Assembly (NCBI RefSeq): GCF_005843985.1
Contig: NZ_CP040463.1
Coordinates: 541,001 to 605,000 of the forward strand
DNA length: 64,000 nucleotides
From: Caminibacter mediatlanticus TB-2
GTDB taxonomy: Bacteria; Campylobacterota; Campylobacteria; Campylobacterales; Nautiliaceae
Direction of reading: 5' to 3'
Below, in pieces: positions 34,710-45,749 of the stretch. The position numbers and the translations under genes are program-made. Numbering within the stretch: position 1 is the stretch's first letter; each line of letters opens with the position of its first letter. The notes below the pieces were generated by a model, which did not search any database, was not told the DNA's origin, and saw only the letters and a program-made list of their open reading frames with translations.

Positions 34710-35474
34710 ATGTATTCTACTCTTCTTAGTGATGTAAATGTAGTTACATTTTTGCTTTTATTTATTAGAATATCTTCATTTTTATCATTTTTACCTTTTT
34801 TTAACTATATGAATATTCCAATGAATGTAAAAGCTGCTTTGAGTATTTGGCTAAGTATCCTATTTTTCCCAATAGTTCCCAAAGTAAACTTTGAAATTAA
34901 TTTAATAAATATTTTATTGGCTATTTTTAATGAAATTGCATTTGCATTTTTTGTAGGAATGGCACTTCAACTAATATTTGATATTTTAAAATTTGCAGCA
35001 GAACAAATTAGTTTTGTAATGGGTTTTACAATGGCAAATGTTATTGACCCAAATTTTGGGGGACAATCAACAATACTTTCACAATTTTTTATTTGGATTG
35101 CAATTTTAGTCTTTTTAACTTTTGGTGGCGACCATTTAGAAATACTTCTTCTTAGTAAATTTATGTCAAATTTACCATTTGGGGCTTTTTTTAATTATCA
35201 TAAGATTTATGAGTATTTTTTAGTTTATATGGGAAAATATTTTATGATTGGTGTAGGACTTGCTTTTCCTATTATTGCAATTTCTCTTATGAGTGATATT
35301 ATCTTTGGAATGATTATGAAAACTATGCCTCAATTTAATTTACTTGTTGTGGGATTTCCAATAAAAATTTTTGTTTCATTTATAGTTTTAATGGCAATTT
35401 TAAGCAGTATGATGTTAGTATTTTCAAGGGAGATAAAAGAAGTCTTTAAAATTGTTTTAGGTTTTATCTACTAA
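34710..35474 (+). CDS. fliR: FliR: flagellar export apparatus protein
   Basis: 254 residues with about six membrane helices. Conserved patterns: LLLFIRISSFLSFLPFFN, AALSIWLSILFFP, NEIAFAFFVGMALQ, GFTMANVIDPNFGGQST, and LLVVGFPIKIFVSF. Part of the type III export gate with FliP/FliQ/FlhA/FlhB. The 3' end overlaps a convergent nuclease gene by 11 bases. Indicates a motile cell. Confidence 0.93.
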   Translation: MYSTLLSDVNVVTFLLLFIRISSFLSFLPFFNYMNIPMNVKAALSIWLSILFFPIVPKVNFEINLINILLAIFNEIAFAFFVGMALQLIFDILKFAAEQISFVMGFTMANVIDPNFGGQSTILSQFFIWIAILVFLTFGGDHLEILLLSKFMSNLPFGAFFNYHKIYEYFLVYMGKYFMIGVGLAFPIIAISLMSDIIFGMIMKTMPQFNLLVVGFPIKIFVSFIVLMAILSSMMLVFSREIKEVFKIVLGFIY

Positions 35475-35988
35475 GTCTAAATGGGTTAGCTTTATTTAAG
35501 ATATATTCAAAAAAATTATTAAATTTTGGTATTAAGTTTTTATCTTTTTCAATAATTATGTATTCATAATTTTTGTAAAAAGCACTATATGAATAATTTG
35601 CACTTCCTGTAACTAAAATTTTATTATCAATTAGGGACATTTTAACATGCATTTTAGCTTTATCTCCATTTCTAAAACTTTTTCCACTAATTAAATATAC
35701 TTTTATGTTTTTAATTAATGCTAAGTTTGGTATTTGACTTTTGTTATATTTTGCTTCTTTTTTATCAGCAATAATTATAATTTTAACTCCCTTCTTAGCA
35801 GCAATCTTCAATGCTTTTGCAAGTTTTTTATTTGTAAATGAATAGATTAATATTTTGATAGTATTATGGGCATGTGAGAAGATAGAAAACATTTTATTTT
35901 CTGCTTTTTTTCCTTGCATTGGCATAAAATAAACTTCTTTTGCAAAAATGACGATACTTAAAATGATAATGAAAAGTAATTTTTTCAT
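35464..35988 (-). CDS. Secreted phospholipase D-like nuclease (Nuc/NucT-like)
   Basis: 174 residues. N-terminal signal peptide (MKKLLFIIILSIVIFA). One HKD motif, HVKMSLIDNKILVTGSANYS, as in dimeric Nuc-type nucleases of the PLD superfamily; conserved PMQGKKAENKMFSIF... and IKILIYSFTNKKLAKAL at the front. Likely a periplasmic or membrane-linked DNase used in nutrient or DNA uptake. Sits in opposite orientation between fliR and the acidic protein gene, which are adjacent in Campylobacter. Confidence 0.8.
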   Translation of the reverse strand: MKKLLFIIILSIVIFAKEVYFMPMQGKKAENKMFSIFSHAHNTIKILIYSFTNKKLAKALKIAAKKGVKIIIIADKKEAKYNKSQIPNLALIKNIKVYLISGKSFRNGDKAKMHVKMSLIDNKILVTGSANYSYSAFYKNYEYIIIEKDKNLIPKFNNFFEYILNKANPFRLSR

Positions 35989-36012
35989 AAATTTCCTTAT
36001 TTTTAATATAAT

Positions 36013-36018
36013 TATAAT
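36013..36018 (+). promoter_or_regulatory. Candidate -10 box for the acidic protein/gmk/argS operon
   Basis: TATAAT followed by AAAAAAGG and ATG 36033. Confidence 0.45.
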
Positions 36019-36032
36019 AAAAAAGGCACATT

Positions 36033-37238
36033 ATGAATCTGTTATTAATTAGTGAAAATCCTACAATTCAAAAACTATTTAAACTTAGTGCAGAAAAAAG
36101 AGGTGATGAGATTGAAATAGGCTCACAAGATTATCTCCCTGATAAAAATATTGAGGTTATTTTTATAGATAAAGATATTTTTAATGAGGAATTATTAAAT
36201 AATCTAAAAGATATCTATCAAAATGCAAAATTTGTTTTGATATTAAATAAAAATGATGAAAAAATTTTAGGATTTGATGAATATTTAATTAAGCCTTTTT
36301 TACCAACTGATTTAATTAATTTACTTGATGCAATGGAGCAAAATAATGAGAACGAAAATGAAGATTTTGAAGATTTAGATTTAGAAAATTTTAGTGATGA
36401 TTTAACTATTGAAGATTTAAATGAAATTGAAGATGATAGTTTAGATATAGAAGATATTTTTGTTGATGATGAGAATTTAGAAGAAGAGATTGAAGATGAA
36501 GATTTAGAAGGTGAGATTGAACTTAATGCAGATGAATTATTAAAAGAAGATATAATCGAACAAAAAGCTGTTGAAGAGGAAGCGCAAACAAAAGAAGAAG
36601 TTGATGAAAATATTGTAATAACTAATGATTTAGTGGATGAATTAGAAGAATTTAAAGAAGAAAAAAATGAAGATATTCAAGAAATAGAAAAAGAAGGAAA
36701 TATAGAAGAAATGATTGAAGATGATAAAGAAAATGAAATAAATGAAAATGGTGAACAAAACATTGAAGAAAATGTTGAAAATGAGTTAGGAGATGATTTT
36801 GATTTAAATGATGAACAAGTTGAAAAAGAATTCAATAATATTGAAGAGATTGAAAGTGAATTAGAGGATAGTTTAGGGGAAGTTGAAGAAAATATAGATA
36901 ATGAAATAGAGGAAATAAGTAAAGATATTGATACAAATATAAATGAAAATGAAATAGAAAATGAGACAATAGAAGATGAATTAGATGAACTTGAAAAAAT
37001 AGATGAAAAAGAGCTTGCAAGTGTTTTAGGAGAAGAAATTAAAGATGATATAAATGAAATGGAAAACAATTTAATCGATACAGAAGATCTGGAGGATAAT
37101 AAAGAAGAAAGTGAAAAAGAAAATAAAGAAGAAAAAACATTAGAAGAAAAAACTCTTGGAAATATTTTAAATATTAATTGGGAAGAGTTAAAAAAAGCAA
37201 AAGCAAAAGTTACAATTACGATTGATTTTGGAGGATAA
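36033..37238 (+). CDS. Highly acidic protein with degenerate receiver-like domain
   Basis: 401 residues. Residues 1-~100 look like a CheY-type receiver: ISENPT replaces the acidic pair, D46 in VIFIDKD is where the phospho-acceptor would be, and K87 in LIKPF matches the KPF motif. Residues ~105-365 are extremely rich in E, D and N (many LEDE, EENIE, DEIEE-like runs) and predicted disordered or helical. The C-terminal ~30 residues (LGNILNINWEELKKAKAKV) look folded. An acidic protein occupies the same slot before gmk in Campylobacter. Function unknown. Confidence 0.65.
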   Translation: MNLLLISENPTIQKLFKLSAEKRGDEIEIGSQDYLPDKNIEVIFIDKDIFNEELLNNLKDIYQNAKFVLILNKNDEKILGFDEYLIKPFLPTDLINLLDAMEQNNENENEDFEDLDLENFSDDLTIEDLNEIEDDSLDIEDIFVDDENLEEEIEDEDLEGEIELNADELLKEDIIEQKAVEEEAQTKEEVDENIVITNDLVDELEEFKEEKNEDIQEIEKEGNIEEMIEDDKENEINENGEQNIEENVENELGDDFDLNDEQVEKEFNNIEEIESELEDSLGEVEENIDNEIEEISKDIDTNINENEIENETIEDELDELEKIDEKELASVLGEEIKDDINEMENNLIDTEDLEDNKEESEKENKEEKTLEEKTLGNILNINWEELKKAKAKVTITIDFGG

Positions 37239-37239
37239 T

Positions 37240-37872
37240 ATGGAGTGTATGAAAGTAAAGGGAAGCATTTTAGTAATTTCAGGGCCAAGTGGAAGTGGTA
37301 AAACTTCTCTTGCAAGAGAAGTCTGTAATGAACTTAAAGATTTAGCATATTTTAGTATCTCTACTACAACAAGGCCAATTAGAGATGGTGAGAGAGATGG
37401 AGTGGATTATTTTTTTGTTAGTAAAGAAGAGTTTTTAAAAGATGTTGAAGAAGGTTATTTTTTAGAATGGGCGGAAGTTCATGGAAATTTTTATGGCACA
37501 AGTAAAAAACAGATTAATGAAGCCTTAAATAAAGGAAAAATTGTATTTTTAGATATAGATGTCCAAGGTCACGAAGCAGTTAGAAAAGCATATCCTAATA
37601 TTGTAACAAGTGTATTTGTTACAACAAAAGATAAAAAAACATTAATTGAAAGACTTAAAAAAAGGGAGACAGAAACGGATGAGAGTATTAAAGTTAGAAT
37701 GATTAATGCATTACATGAAATGAAAAAAATTCCTCAATATGATTATTTACTAATTAATGATGATTTTAATTCTTCAAAAGAAAAACTTAAATCGTGTGCA
37801 ATTGCATCTTTAATTAAAACTTCAAAATATAATATTGAAAATTTTATTGAAAAATGGAAAGGTATTGAATGA
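37240..37872 (+). CDS. gmk: Gmk: guanylate kinase
   Basis: 210 residues from ATG 37240, picked because GGAGG (37230-37234) is five bases upstream. P-loop [32 protein letters not shown] (GMP-binding), and FLDIDVQG. Phosphorylates GMP to GDP. It starts one base after the acidic protein gene and overlaps argS by four bases. In Campylobacter tatA lies between gmk and argS; here it does not. Confidence 0.94.
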   Translation: MECMKVKGSILVISGPSGSGKTSLAREVCNELKDLAYFSISTTTRPIRDGERDGVDYFFVSKEEFLKDVEEGYFLEWAEVHGNFYGTSKKQINEALNKGKIVFLDIDVQGHEAVRKAYPNIVTSVFVTTKDKKTLIERLKKRETETDESIKVRMINALHEMKKIPQYDYLLINDDFNSSKEKLKSCAIASLIKTSKYNIENFIEKWKGIE

Positions 37873-39488
37873 AAAAAAGAGTTAGTGAAATTTTAAAAAA
37901 GCATTTAGGTGAAAATCCTCCAATTAATAAACCAAAACAAAAAGAATTTGGACATTATGCAGTGCCAATTTTTAAATATGCAAAAGAAAATAAACAAAAT
38001 CCTATTGAATTTGCTAAAAATTTATGTGAAAAATTAAAGTGTGATGAGTTTGAAAGTGTAGAGCCATTAAGTGGATTTGTAAATATTAGACTAAGTGATA
38101 AATTTTTAGATGATTTTGCTAACAGAGTTTTAGAAGAAAAAGAAAATTTTGCAAAAGATGAAAAAAAAGAAAGTATTTTACTTGAATATATCTCAGCAAA
38201 TCCCACAGGACCACTGCATATAGGACACGCAAGAGGTGCTATTTTTGGAGATGCTTTAACAAGAATAGGAAGACATATAGGTTATAAAATAACAACTGAA
38301 TATTATGTAAATGATGCTGGAAGACAAATTAATCTTTTAGGTCTTTCTGTTTATCTTGCAGCAAGAGAGATTTTAGGGTTAAATGTTGTGTGGCCAGATG
38401 AGTATTACAAAGGAGAGTATATAAAAGATTTAGCAAAAGATGCTATTGAAGAATTTGGAGAAGATTATTTTAAAAAAGAAGTAGAAATTATTCAAAAAGA
38501 TGGTAAAAAAGAAGCTGAATTTAATGATGATAAATTAAGTCTTTGGGCAAAAGATAAAATGCTTGAAGAAATAAAAAAAGATATAAAAGCTTTAAATGTA
38601 ACTCCTTTTGATAATTGGGTTAGTGAGAGAAGTTTATATAAATACTGGGATGAAGTAAGAAGTATTTTAGAAAAAAATAATGCTTTATATGAAAAAGATG
38701 GAAAATTTTGGCTAAAATCAAGTGAATATAAAGATGAAAAAGATAGGGTAGTAGTTAGAGAAGATGGAAGACCTACATATTTAGCAGGAGATATTATTTA
38801 TCACTGGGATAAGTTTAAAAGAGGTTATGATAGATATATTAATATTTGGGGGGCGGACCATCATGGATATATTGCAAGGGTAAAAGCAGCAATTAAATTT
38901 TTAGGATTTGATGAAAATAAACTTGAAATACTTCTATCTCAAATGGTAAAACTTCTAAAAGGTGGAGAGCCTTATAAAATGAGTAAAAGAGCTGGTAATT
39001 TTATTTTAGTTAGAGATGTTGTTGAAGATGTTGGGGGTGACGCATTAAGATTTGTATTTTTAACAAAAAAAGCAGATACTCATCTTGAATTTGATGTAGA
39101 TGATTTAAATAAAGAAGACTCTTCAAATCCAAATTATTATGTAAATTATGCTCATGCAAGAATTAGAAGCATTTTTAGAAATAAAAATATAGATTATGAT
39201 GATGTAAAAAATATTGAACTTAAAAATTTAAATGAAGATGAAAAAGAACTTTTATTTTTAGCACTTCAACTTCCATATGTTTTAGAAGATGCATTCTCAA
39301 ATAGAGAACCACACAGACTTACAAACTTTTTAATTGATTTAGCAAGTGAATTTCATAAGTTTTATAATAAAAATAAAGTTATTGGAAGTGAAAAAGAAGA
39401 AATTAGACTCAAAATTTTAGCAGTTGTAGGAAGTATTTTAAAACTTGGACTTAGTTTACTTGGTATTACTGCAAAAGAGAGAATGTAA
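37869..39488 (+). CDS. argS: ArgS: arginyl-tRNA synthetase
   Basis: 539 residues, class [21 protein letters not shown] holds the HIGH motif; [10 protein letters not shown] is a clear KMSKS counterpart (many ArgRS lack one). The N-terminal domain that recognises the tRNA D-loop (1-~85) and the C-terminal anticodon-binding domain ([11 protein letters not shown]...) are both present. Confidence 0.95.
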   Translation: MKKRVSEILKKHLGENPPINKPKQKEFGHYAVPIFKYAKENKQNPIEFAKNLCEKLKCDEFESVEPLSGFVNIRLSDKFLDDFANRVLEEKENFAKDEKKESILLEYISANPTGPLHIGHARGAIFGDALTRIGRHIGYKITTEYYVNDAGRQINLLGLSVYLAAREILGLNVVWPDEYYKGEYIKDLAKDAIEEFGEDYFKKEVEIIQKDGKKEAEFNDDKLSLWAKDKMLEEIKKDIKALNVTPFDNWVSERSLYKYWDEVRSILEKNNALYEKDGKFWLKSSEYKDEKDRVVVREDGRPTYLAGDIIYHWDKFKRGYDRYINIWGADHHGYIARVKAAIKFLGFDENKLEILLSQMVKLLKGGEPYKMSKRAGNFILVRDVVEDVGGDALRFVFLTKKADTHLEFDVDDLNKEDSSNPNYYVNYAHARIRSIFRNKNIDYDDVKNIELKNLNEDEKELLFLALQLPYVLEDAFSNREPHRLTNFLIDLASEFHKFYNKNKVIGSEKEEIRLKILAVVGSILKLGLSLLGITAKERM

Positions 39489-39505
39489 GTAGAGGATAAT
39501 AGGGT

Positions 39506-39937
39506 ATGAAAAAAGCAATGATAAGTGAGTGTATGTTAGGAGTTGCGTGTAGGTATGATGGGAAATCAAAGCCTCTTGATGAAAAAATTTTAGAAAAATT
39601 AAAAGAGAAATATGAATTAATTCCTTTTTGTCCAGAGAGTTTTTCTCTTCCAACTCCTCGACCTCCTGCAAGATTTATAGGAGATAGGATAATTGATATC
39701 AATGGAATAGATAAGACAGCTGAGTTTTTAGCTGGGGCAAGAGAGGCTCTTAGAATTTGCAAAGAAAATAACATAAAAATTTTTATTGGAAAAGAAAAGT
39801 CGCCAAGTTGTGGGGTTAAAAAAACAAGTGCATATGTTAATGGTTGTGAGTGTAAATGTGATGCACCTGGCCTTACAAGTAAGTTATTAAAAGAGGAGGG
39901 GATTGAGTTAATTAGTGAGTGGGATTTATTTTCTTAA
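39506..39937 (+). CDS. DUF523 family protein
   Basis: 143 residues. SECMLGVACRYDGK, PFCPESFSLPTPRPPAR, GKEKSPSCGVKK with conserved cysteines mark the DUF523 family; cysteines suggest metal or Fe-S binding. Two more cysteines (GCECKCDAPG) are added near the C-terminus. Biochemical function not established as far as I know. The end overlaps rsfS on the other strand by 12 bases. Confidence 0.78.
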   Translation: MKKAMISECMLGVACRYDGKSKPLDEKILEKLKEKYELIPFCPESFSLPTPRPPARFIGDRIIDINGIDKTAEFLAGAREALRICKENNIKIFIGKEKSPSCGVKKTSAYVNGCECKCDAPGLTSKLLKEEGIELISEWDLFS

Positions 39938-40252
39938 TTTTTCTTTTATCTCTTTTAAAAAACTATCCATTTGATATTTAGCTCTATACTCTTCACTCAT
40001 CAAATGAATTAAAATATCACCTAAATCAATTACTGTCCAATCATCACTTTCATCAATCCCTAAAAAACTTTCCCCAAGAGGTTTTAGGTTTTTTTTGAGA
40101 TGGTCAAGCAAAGCTTTTGAGTGTTTATCAGCCATAGTTGTTGCCACTACAACATAATCTACAAAATAATCAGTATCTTTTAAATTATAATCAATAATAT
40201 CTAATGCTTTTTTTTCATCAAGCAGCTCTTTAATTTTTGAAATTCTGTCCAT
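39926..40252 (-). CDS. rsfS: RsfS: ribosomal silencing factor
   Basis: 108 residues of the YbeB/RsfS family: LDIIDYNLKDTDYFVDYVVVATTMADKHSKAL and DESDDWTVIDLGDILIHLMSEEYR. Binds L14 on the 50S subunit and blocks subunit joining in starved cells. Overlaps nadD by 23 bases; the nadD-rsfS pair is a common bacterial arrangement. Confidence 0.9.
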   Translation of the reverse strand: MDRISKIKELLDEKKALDIIDYNLKDTDYFVDYVVVATTMADKHSKALLDHLKKNLKPLGESFLGIDESDDWTVIDLGDILIHLMSEEYRAKYQMDSFLKEIKEKLRK

Positions 40253-40769
40253 AAAACTCCTTTATTTCACTTTCTATTTCTTTTGGTAGATATTTAAAAT
40301 TTCCTTTTCTTATTTCAGTTGAAGAAATAGGAATATTCATTTTTAAAACTTTTTTAATATTGTATTTTTTTTGCAAATTGTTATTAACTTCTCCTCTTGT
40401 TGCTACTACGAATTCTACCATATTTTTAAGTTTATCAATATTTTTCCATTTATCAAGTAAATTGAGGTTATCACTTCCGATAATAAAATATGTTGGTTTA
40501 AATTTTTCTATTGTTTCAATTGTATATACAGGTCTATTTTGATTTATCTCAAAATCACTAATTTCTACTTTATCAAAATTTTTAAACACTTTTTTTAACC
40601 ATTTTAATCTAATTTCAGGTGGGGCTGAGAAATTATGTTTTAGCGGATTTAGATAATTTGGCATTATAATTAATTTATCAATATATAAGTTTTTAAGTGC
40701 TTTTTTAACAATTTCAATGTGTCCTAAATGGACTGGATCAAAACTTCCTCCGAATATAGCTGTTTTCAT
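40230..40769 (-). CDS. nadD: NadD: nicotinate-nucleotide adenylyltransferase
   Basis: 179 residues. GGSFDPVHLGHIEI at 7-20 is the nucleotidyltransferase H-x-G-H motif, and SSTEIRKG near the C-terminus is the ISST-x-x-R type motif. Adenylates nicotinate mononucleotide in NAD synthesis. Divergent from gap across a 38-base space that contains a perfect inverted repeat. Confidence 0.93.
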   Translation of the reverse strand: MKTAIFGGSFDPVHLGHIEIVKKALKNLYIDKLIIMPNYLNPLKHNFSAPPEIRLKWLKKVFKNFDKVEISDFEINQNRPVYTIETIEKFKPTYFIIGSDNLNLLDKWKNIDKLKNMVEFVVATRGEVNNNLQKKYNIKKVLKMNIPISSTEIRKGNFKYLPKEIESEIKEFYGQNFKN

Positions 40770-40770
40770 A

Positions 40771-40793
40771 ATGAAATTTTACTATAATTTCAT
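40771..40793 (+). promoter_or_regulatory. Divergent promoter/operator palindrome between nadD and gap
   Basis: ATGAAATT (40771-40778) and AATTTCAT (40786-40793) form a perfect 8-base inverted repeat around TTACTAT. The gap -10 TATAAT (40783-40788) lies inside it. Confidence 0.5.
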
Positions 40794-40807
40794 CAAAAAG
40801 GCTTTAA

Positions 40808-41791
40808 ATGAAAATAGCCATAAATGGATGCGGCAGAATTGGAAGAAACTTAATAAGGGCAATTTTAAAAAGAGACAATATTTCACTTGTTGGGCTTAAT
40901 GATATTATGCCAAAAGATATTGCAGCTTATTTAATAAGAAACGATACTATAAGAGGTGTTTTTGAGGATATTGATGTTGTAGATAAAGAGACTTTAAAAA
41001 TAGGAAATCATTTTGTTAAATATTCTTCTTTTTCTCATCCAAAAGAGATAGATTTTAGTGAGGCTGATATTGTAATAGAAGCTACTGGAAAGTTTTTGAC
41101 AAAAGATGAAGTTAAATATCATCTAAAAGGAGATGTAAAAAAAGTAATAATCTCAGCCCCAGCAAATGATGATACTTCTACTTATGTATTAGGAGTAAAT
41201 CATAAAGAGTATAAGGGAGAAGATATTATTTCTAATGCATCTTGTACTACAAATTGTTTAGGTCCTATTGCTAAAATTTTAGATGAAAACTATAAAATAA
41301 AAAGTGGATTTATCACTACTATTCATAGTTACACGATGGATCAAAAACTTCTTGATGCACCAAATCTTAGAGATATAAGAAGAAGTAGAGCAGCTGCAAG
41401 TAATATAATTCCAACCTTTACCGGTGCTGCAAAAGCAATTTATAAGGTCCTTCCAAATTTAAAAGGAAAGCTTGATGGAAGAAGTGTTAGAGTGCCTGTT
41501 AATAATGTCTCTTTAATGGATTTAGTAGTTGAAGTTGAAAAAGTCCCAACAATTGATGAATTAAATGAAATTTTTGAGTTTCATTCAAAGTCTGATTTAA
41601 AAGGTATTTTAGGAATTGATGAGAATTATTTAGTAAGTAGTGATATTAATGGTAGGAGTGAGAGCAGCATTATTGCAAAAGATTTAACTCAAATAAATAG
41701 TAATTTAATTAAAATTTTTTCTTGGTATGATAATGAGTGGGGTTATTCTAATAGACTCCTTGATATGGCAGAATTTATATTAAAAAATTAA
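40808..41791 (+). CDS. gap: Gap: glyceraldehyde-3-phosphate dehydrogenase
   Basis: 327 residues. NAD-binding INGCGRIGRNLIRA, active-site C146 in SNASCTTNCLGP, FTGAAKAI, and WYDNEWGYSNR at the end. Starts a gap-pgk-tpiA-fabI cluster, the same order as in Campylobacter. In an autotroph it probably works in the gluconeogenic direction; this is inference. Confidence 0.95.
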   Translation: MKIAINGCGRIGRNLIRAILKRDNISLVGLNDIMPKDIAAYLIRNDTIRGVFEDIDVVDKETLKIGNHFVKYSSFSHPKEIDFSEADIVIEATGKFLTKDEVKYHLKGDVKKVIISAPANDDTSTYVLGVNHKEYKGEDIISNASCTTNCLGPIAKILDENYKIKSGFITTIHSYTMDQKLLDAPNLRDIRRSRAAASNIIPTFTGAAKAIYKVLPNLKGKLDGRSVRVPVNNVSLMDLVVEVEKVPTIDELNEIFEFHSKSDLKGILGIDENYLVSSDINGRSESSIIAKDLTQINSNLIKIFSWYDNEWGYSNRLLDMAEFILKN

Positions 41792-41795
41792 ATGT

Positions 41796-41801
41796 TATAA
41801 T
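41796..41801 (+). promoter_or_regulatory. Candidate -10 box upstream of pgk
   Basis: TATAATTTCATTAAAAAGG, almost the same sequence as before gap (TATAATTTCATCAAAAAGG), suggesting a second promoter inside the cluster. Confidence 0.45.
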
Positions 41802-41821
41802 TTCATTAAAAAGGGGTTAAT

Positions 41822-43032
41822 ATGAAATTAAATTCACCAAAAGATTTGCCTTTAAAAAAGGGGGATAGAGTTTTTGTAAGATGTGATTTCAATGTTCCAA
41901 TTGATGAGTTTGGAAATATTACTGATGATAGAAGAATAAGAATGGCACTCCCTACAATTAAATATCTTCTCGATAATGAGTGCAAAATTGTAATAGCTTC
42001 TCATCTTGGTAGACCAAAAGGAGAATTTAACGAAAAATATTCTCTAAAACCGGTTGCAAAAAGACTATCTCATTTATTAAAACAAGATGTAATTATGGCT
42101 AATGATGTGGTTGGTCCTGATGCAAAAAGTAAGGCTTCTAATTTAAAAGATGGAGAAGTTTTACTTTTAGAAAATGTAAGGTTTGATAGTAGAGAAACTA
42201 AAAATGATGAAGGTTTTGCAAAAGAATTGAGTGAATTTGGAGATTTTTATATAAATGATGCATTTGGAGTATCTCATAGAGCTCATGCAAGTGTTGAGGC
42301 TATTACAAGATTTTATAATGAGTGTCATAAAGCTGCTGGATTTTTACTACTTAAAGAGATTAATTTTTTTTATAAACTGCTTAAAAATCCTGTTAGACCA
42401 TTTGTCGCGGTTGTTGGAGGAAGTAAAGTTAGTGGAAAACTTCAAGCTTTAATTAATTTACTTCCAAAAGTAGATAAAATGATAGTTGGTGGAGGTATGG
42501 CATTTACCTTCTTAAAAGCTATGGGATATAATGTAGGAAATTCATTAGTAGAAGATGATTTAATAGATGAAGCTTTAAAAATTATGGCTGAGGCTAAAAG
42601 ACTTGGGGTTAAGTTTTATTTGCCTGTTGATATTGTAATTGCTGATAAATTTAGTGAAGATGCAATAGTAAAATATGTTACTTACCAAGAGATACCTGAT
42701 GGTTGGATGGGACTTGATATTGGACCTGCAAGTGTTAGACTTTTTGGTGAAGTTTTATGGGATGCTCAAACAATTCTTTGGAATGGTCCTATGGGTGTTT
42801 ATGAAATGGATAAGTTTAGCAGAGGGACATTTAAAATTTCGCATGAAATTGCAAGAAGTCATGGTATAAAAGTAGTAGGAGGTGGAGATACTGCTGATGC
42901 AGTACAAAGAGCTGGTGATGATGAAGAAATGACATTTATCTCAACAGGTGGAGGAGCAAGTTTAGAACTTCTTGAAGGTAAGAAACTTCCAGGTGTAGCA
43001 GCTCTTGAAATTTTAGGTGAAGTGAATTGCAA

Positions 43033-43036
<4 letters not shown>
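41822..43036 (+). CDS. pgk: Pgk: phosphoglycerate kinase
   Basis: 404 residues. [54 protein letters not shown], and the C-terminal nucleotide site [13 protein letters not shown] are all present. The stop overlaps the tpiA start as ATGA. Confidence 0.95.
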
Positions 43037-44498
<1,462 letters not shown>

Positions 44499-44562
44499 AA
44501 AAAATTTATTAAAAATGCACAAAAATAACACAAAAATATTTGATTTTTTAAAATTTTGTGGC

Positions 44563-44568
44563 TATAAT
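44563..44568 (+). promoter_or_regulatory. Candidate -10 box of the porin gene
   Basis: TGTGGCTATAAT preceded by T-rich runs, 31 bases before ATG 44600; a strong-looking promoter for an abundant protein. Confidence 0.55.
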
Positions 44569-44599
44569 TGTAAGACAAAATTTAAAAAAAGGAGAGAGA

Positions 44600-45703
44600 A
44601 TGCTAAAAAAATTATCTTTAGCAGCTATTATAGCAGTAAGTGGTGTAAGCTTTGCAAGTGCAACACCTTTAACTGACGCAATTAAAAATGTTGATTTAAG
44701 CGGTATGATTAGATTTAGATTTTATCATGAAAGTGATAAAAGTTATTCTACAAGATGGAGAACAAGTAGTGATTTCAAATTCACAATTCCAGTAAGTGAA
44801 GAATTAAAGCTTACTTATAAACTTGGAGTAGAAGGAAATATTTACAATAAAGCTGTTAGTGGAAAAACAACTGTTTATGATCCAACAGTAAATGAAAATC
44901 TTGTTTTCTTTACCTATAAAAATAATGGTTTAACTGCACTAGTTGGTAAAATTCCAGTTGCAACTCCTGTGACAGGAAGTGGACATGGTGAAGCACATGG
45001 TGCTGGTGCAATTGCTCTTTATAATGTTAATGAAAATTTTACAGTAGCTGCTGCTGGTATTGATAATATTACAAATGTAGATGCAGTTAGTCAAGCTAAT
45101 GGTGGTAAAAATATATATGCAGTTGCTGGTATTTATGGGCAAGATAATGTAAAAGCACAATTGTGGTATTTTAATGTAAAAGATATTATTAAATCAGATA
45201 TAGTAGCAATGGTTACTTATAAAATGGATAATATTATCGCAAAAGTAGATTTTGCAACAGCTAAGTTAGATAATACTATTTCAAACAAAACACAAACATA
45301 CTTCAATATATCTGCTAAATATGCAGCAGATGGAATGTGTGCAAAAGTTGGTTATGCACAAACTGGAAAAGATGGTGGTACAGTAGTGCTTGATAATGAT
45401 GCACCAATTGCGGCAGTATTGCCAACAGCTCAAGTATATGCAATTACAAATACTACTGATACAACAGCATTATATGCAAAAGTAGGAACAAAATTAGAAA
45501 ATGGTCTTTCTCCATATGCAGCAATTTCATATGTAGATAACAAAGGTGCAGATGATAAAGCGACTGAAATTCAACTTGGTGCGAAATATAAATATACTAA
45601 AAAACTTGGGATTCATGTTTATTATTCAATGTTAAATGGAGATAAAGAGACTACTTATAGTGATAATAATGAATTTAGATTTGAAGCAAAATATAGCTTC
45701 TAA
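44600..45703 (+). CDS. Campylobacter-type major outer-membrane porin
   Basis: 367 residues from ATG 44600, fixed by GGAGAGAG at 44591-44598; an upstream in-frame start at 44558 would lie on the promoter. Signal peptide MLKKLSLAAIIAVSGVSFASA, then DAIKNVDLSGMIRFRFYHES, alternating amphipathic strands and a terminal phenylalanine (FEAKYSF), the outer-membrane beta-barrel signature. Resembles the MOMP family of Campylobacterota. A short stem plus T-run follows at once. Confidence 0.82.
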   Translation: MLKKLSLAAIIAVSGVSFASATPLTDAIKNVDLSGMIRFRFYHESDKSYSTRWRTSSDFKFTIPVSEELKLTYKLGVEGNIYNKAVSGKTTVYDPTVNENLVFFTYKNNGLTALVGKIPVATPVTGSGHGEAHGAGAIALYNVNENFTVAAAGIDNITNVDAVSQANGGKNIYAVAGIYGQDNVKAQLWYFNVKDIIKSDIVAMVTYKMDNIIAKVDFATAKLDNTISNKTQTYFNISAKYAADGMCAKVGYAQTGKDGGTVVLDNDAPIAAVLPTAQVYAITNTTDTTALYAKVGTKLENGLSPYAAISYVDNKGADDKATEIQLGAKYKYTKKLGIHVYYSMLNGDKETTYSDNNEFRFEAKYSF

Positions 45704-45705
45704 TT

Positions 45706-45732
45706 ACCGCTTTCTCTTTTTTGCGGTTTTTA
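45706..45732 (+). terminator. Porin gene terminator
   Basis: ACCGC (45706-45710) pairs with GCGGT (45723-45727), followed by five T. The stem is short but begins three bases after the stop. Confidence 0.5.
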
Positions 45733-45749
45733 TCTTCTATAATATCATA

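Noticed and set aside
36677-37315. Long minus-strand ORF rich in Ser/Phe/Ile
   Set aside because: Exact antisense shadow of the E/D-rich repeats in the acidic protein gene; no ribosome site and no homology-like motif.
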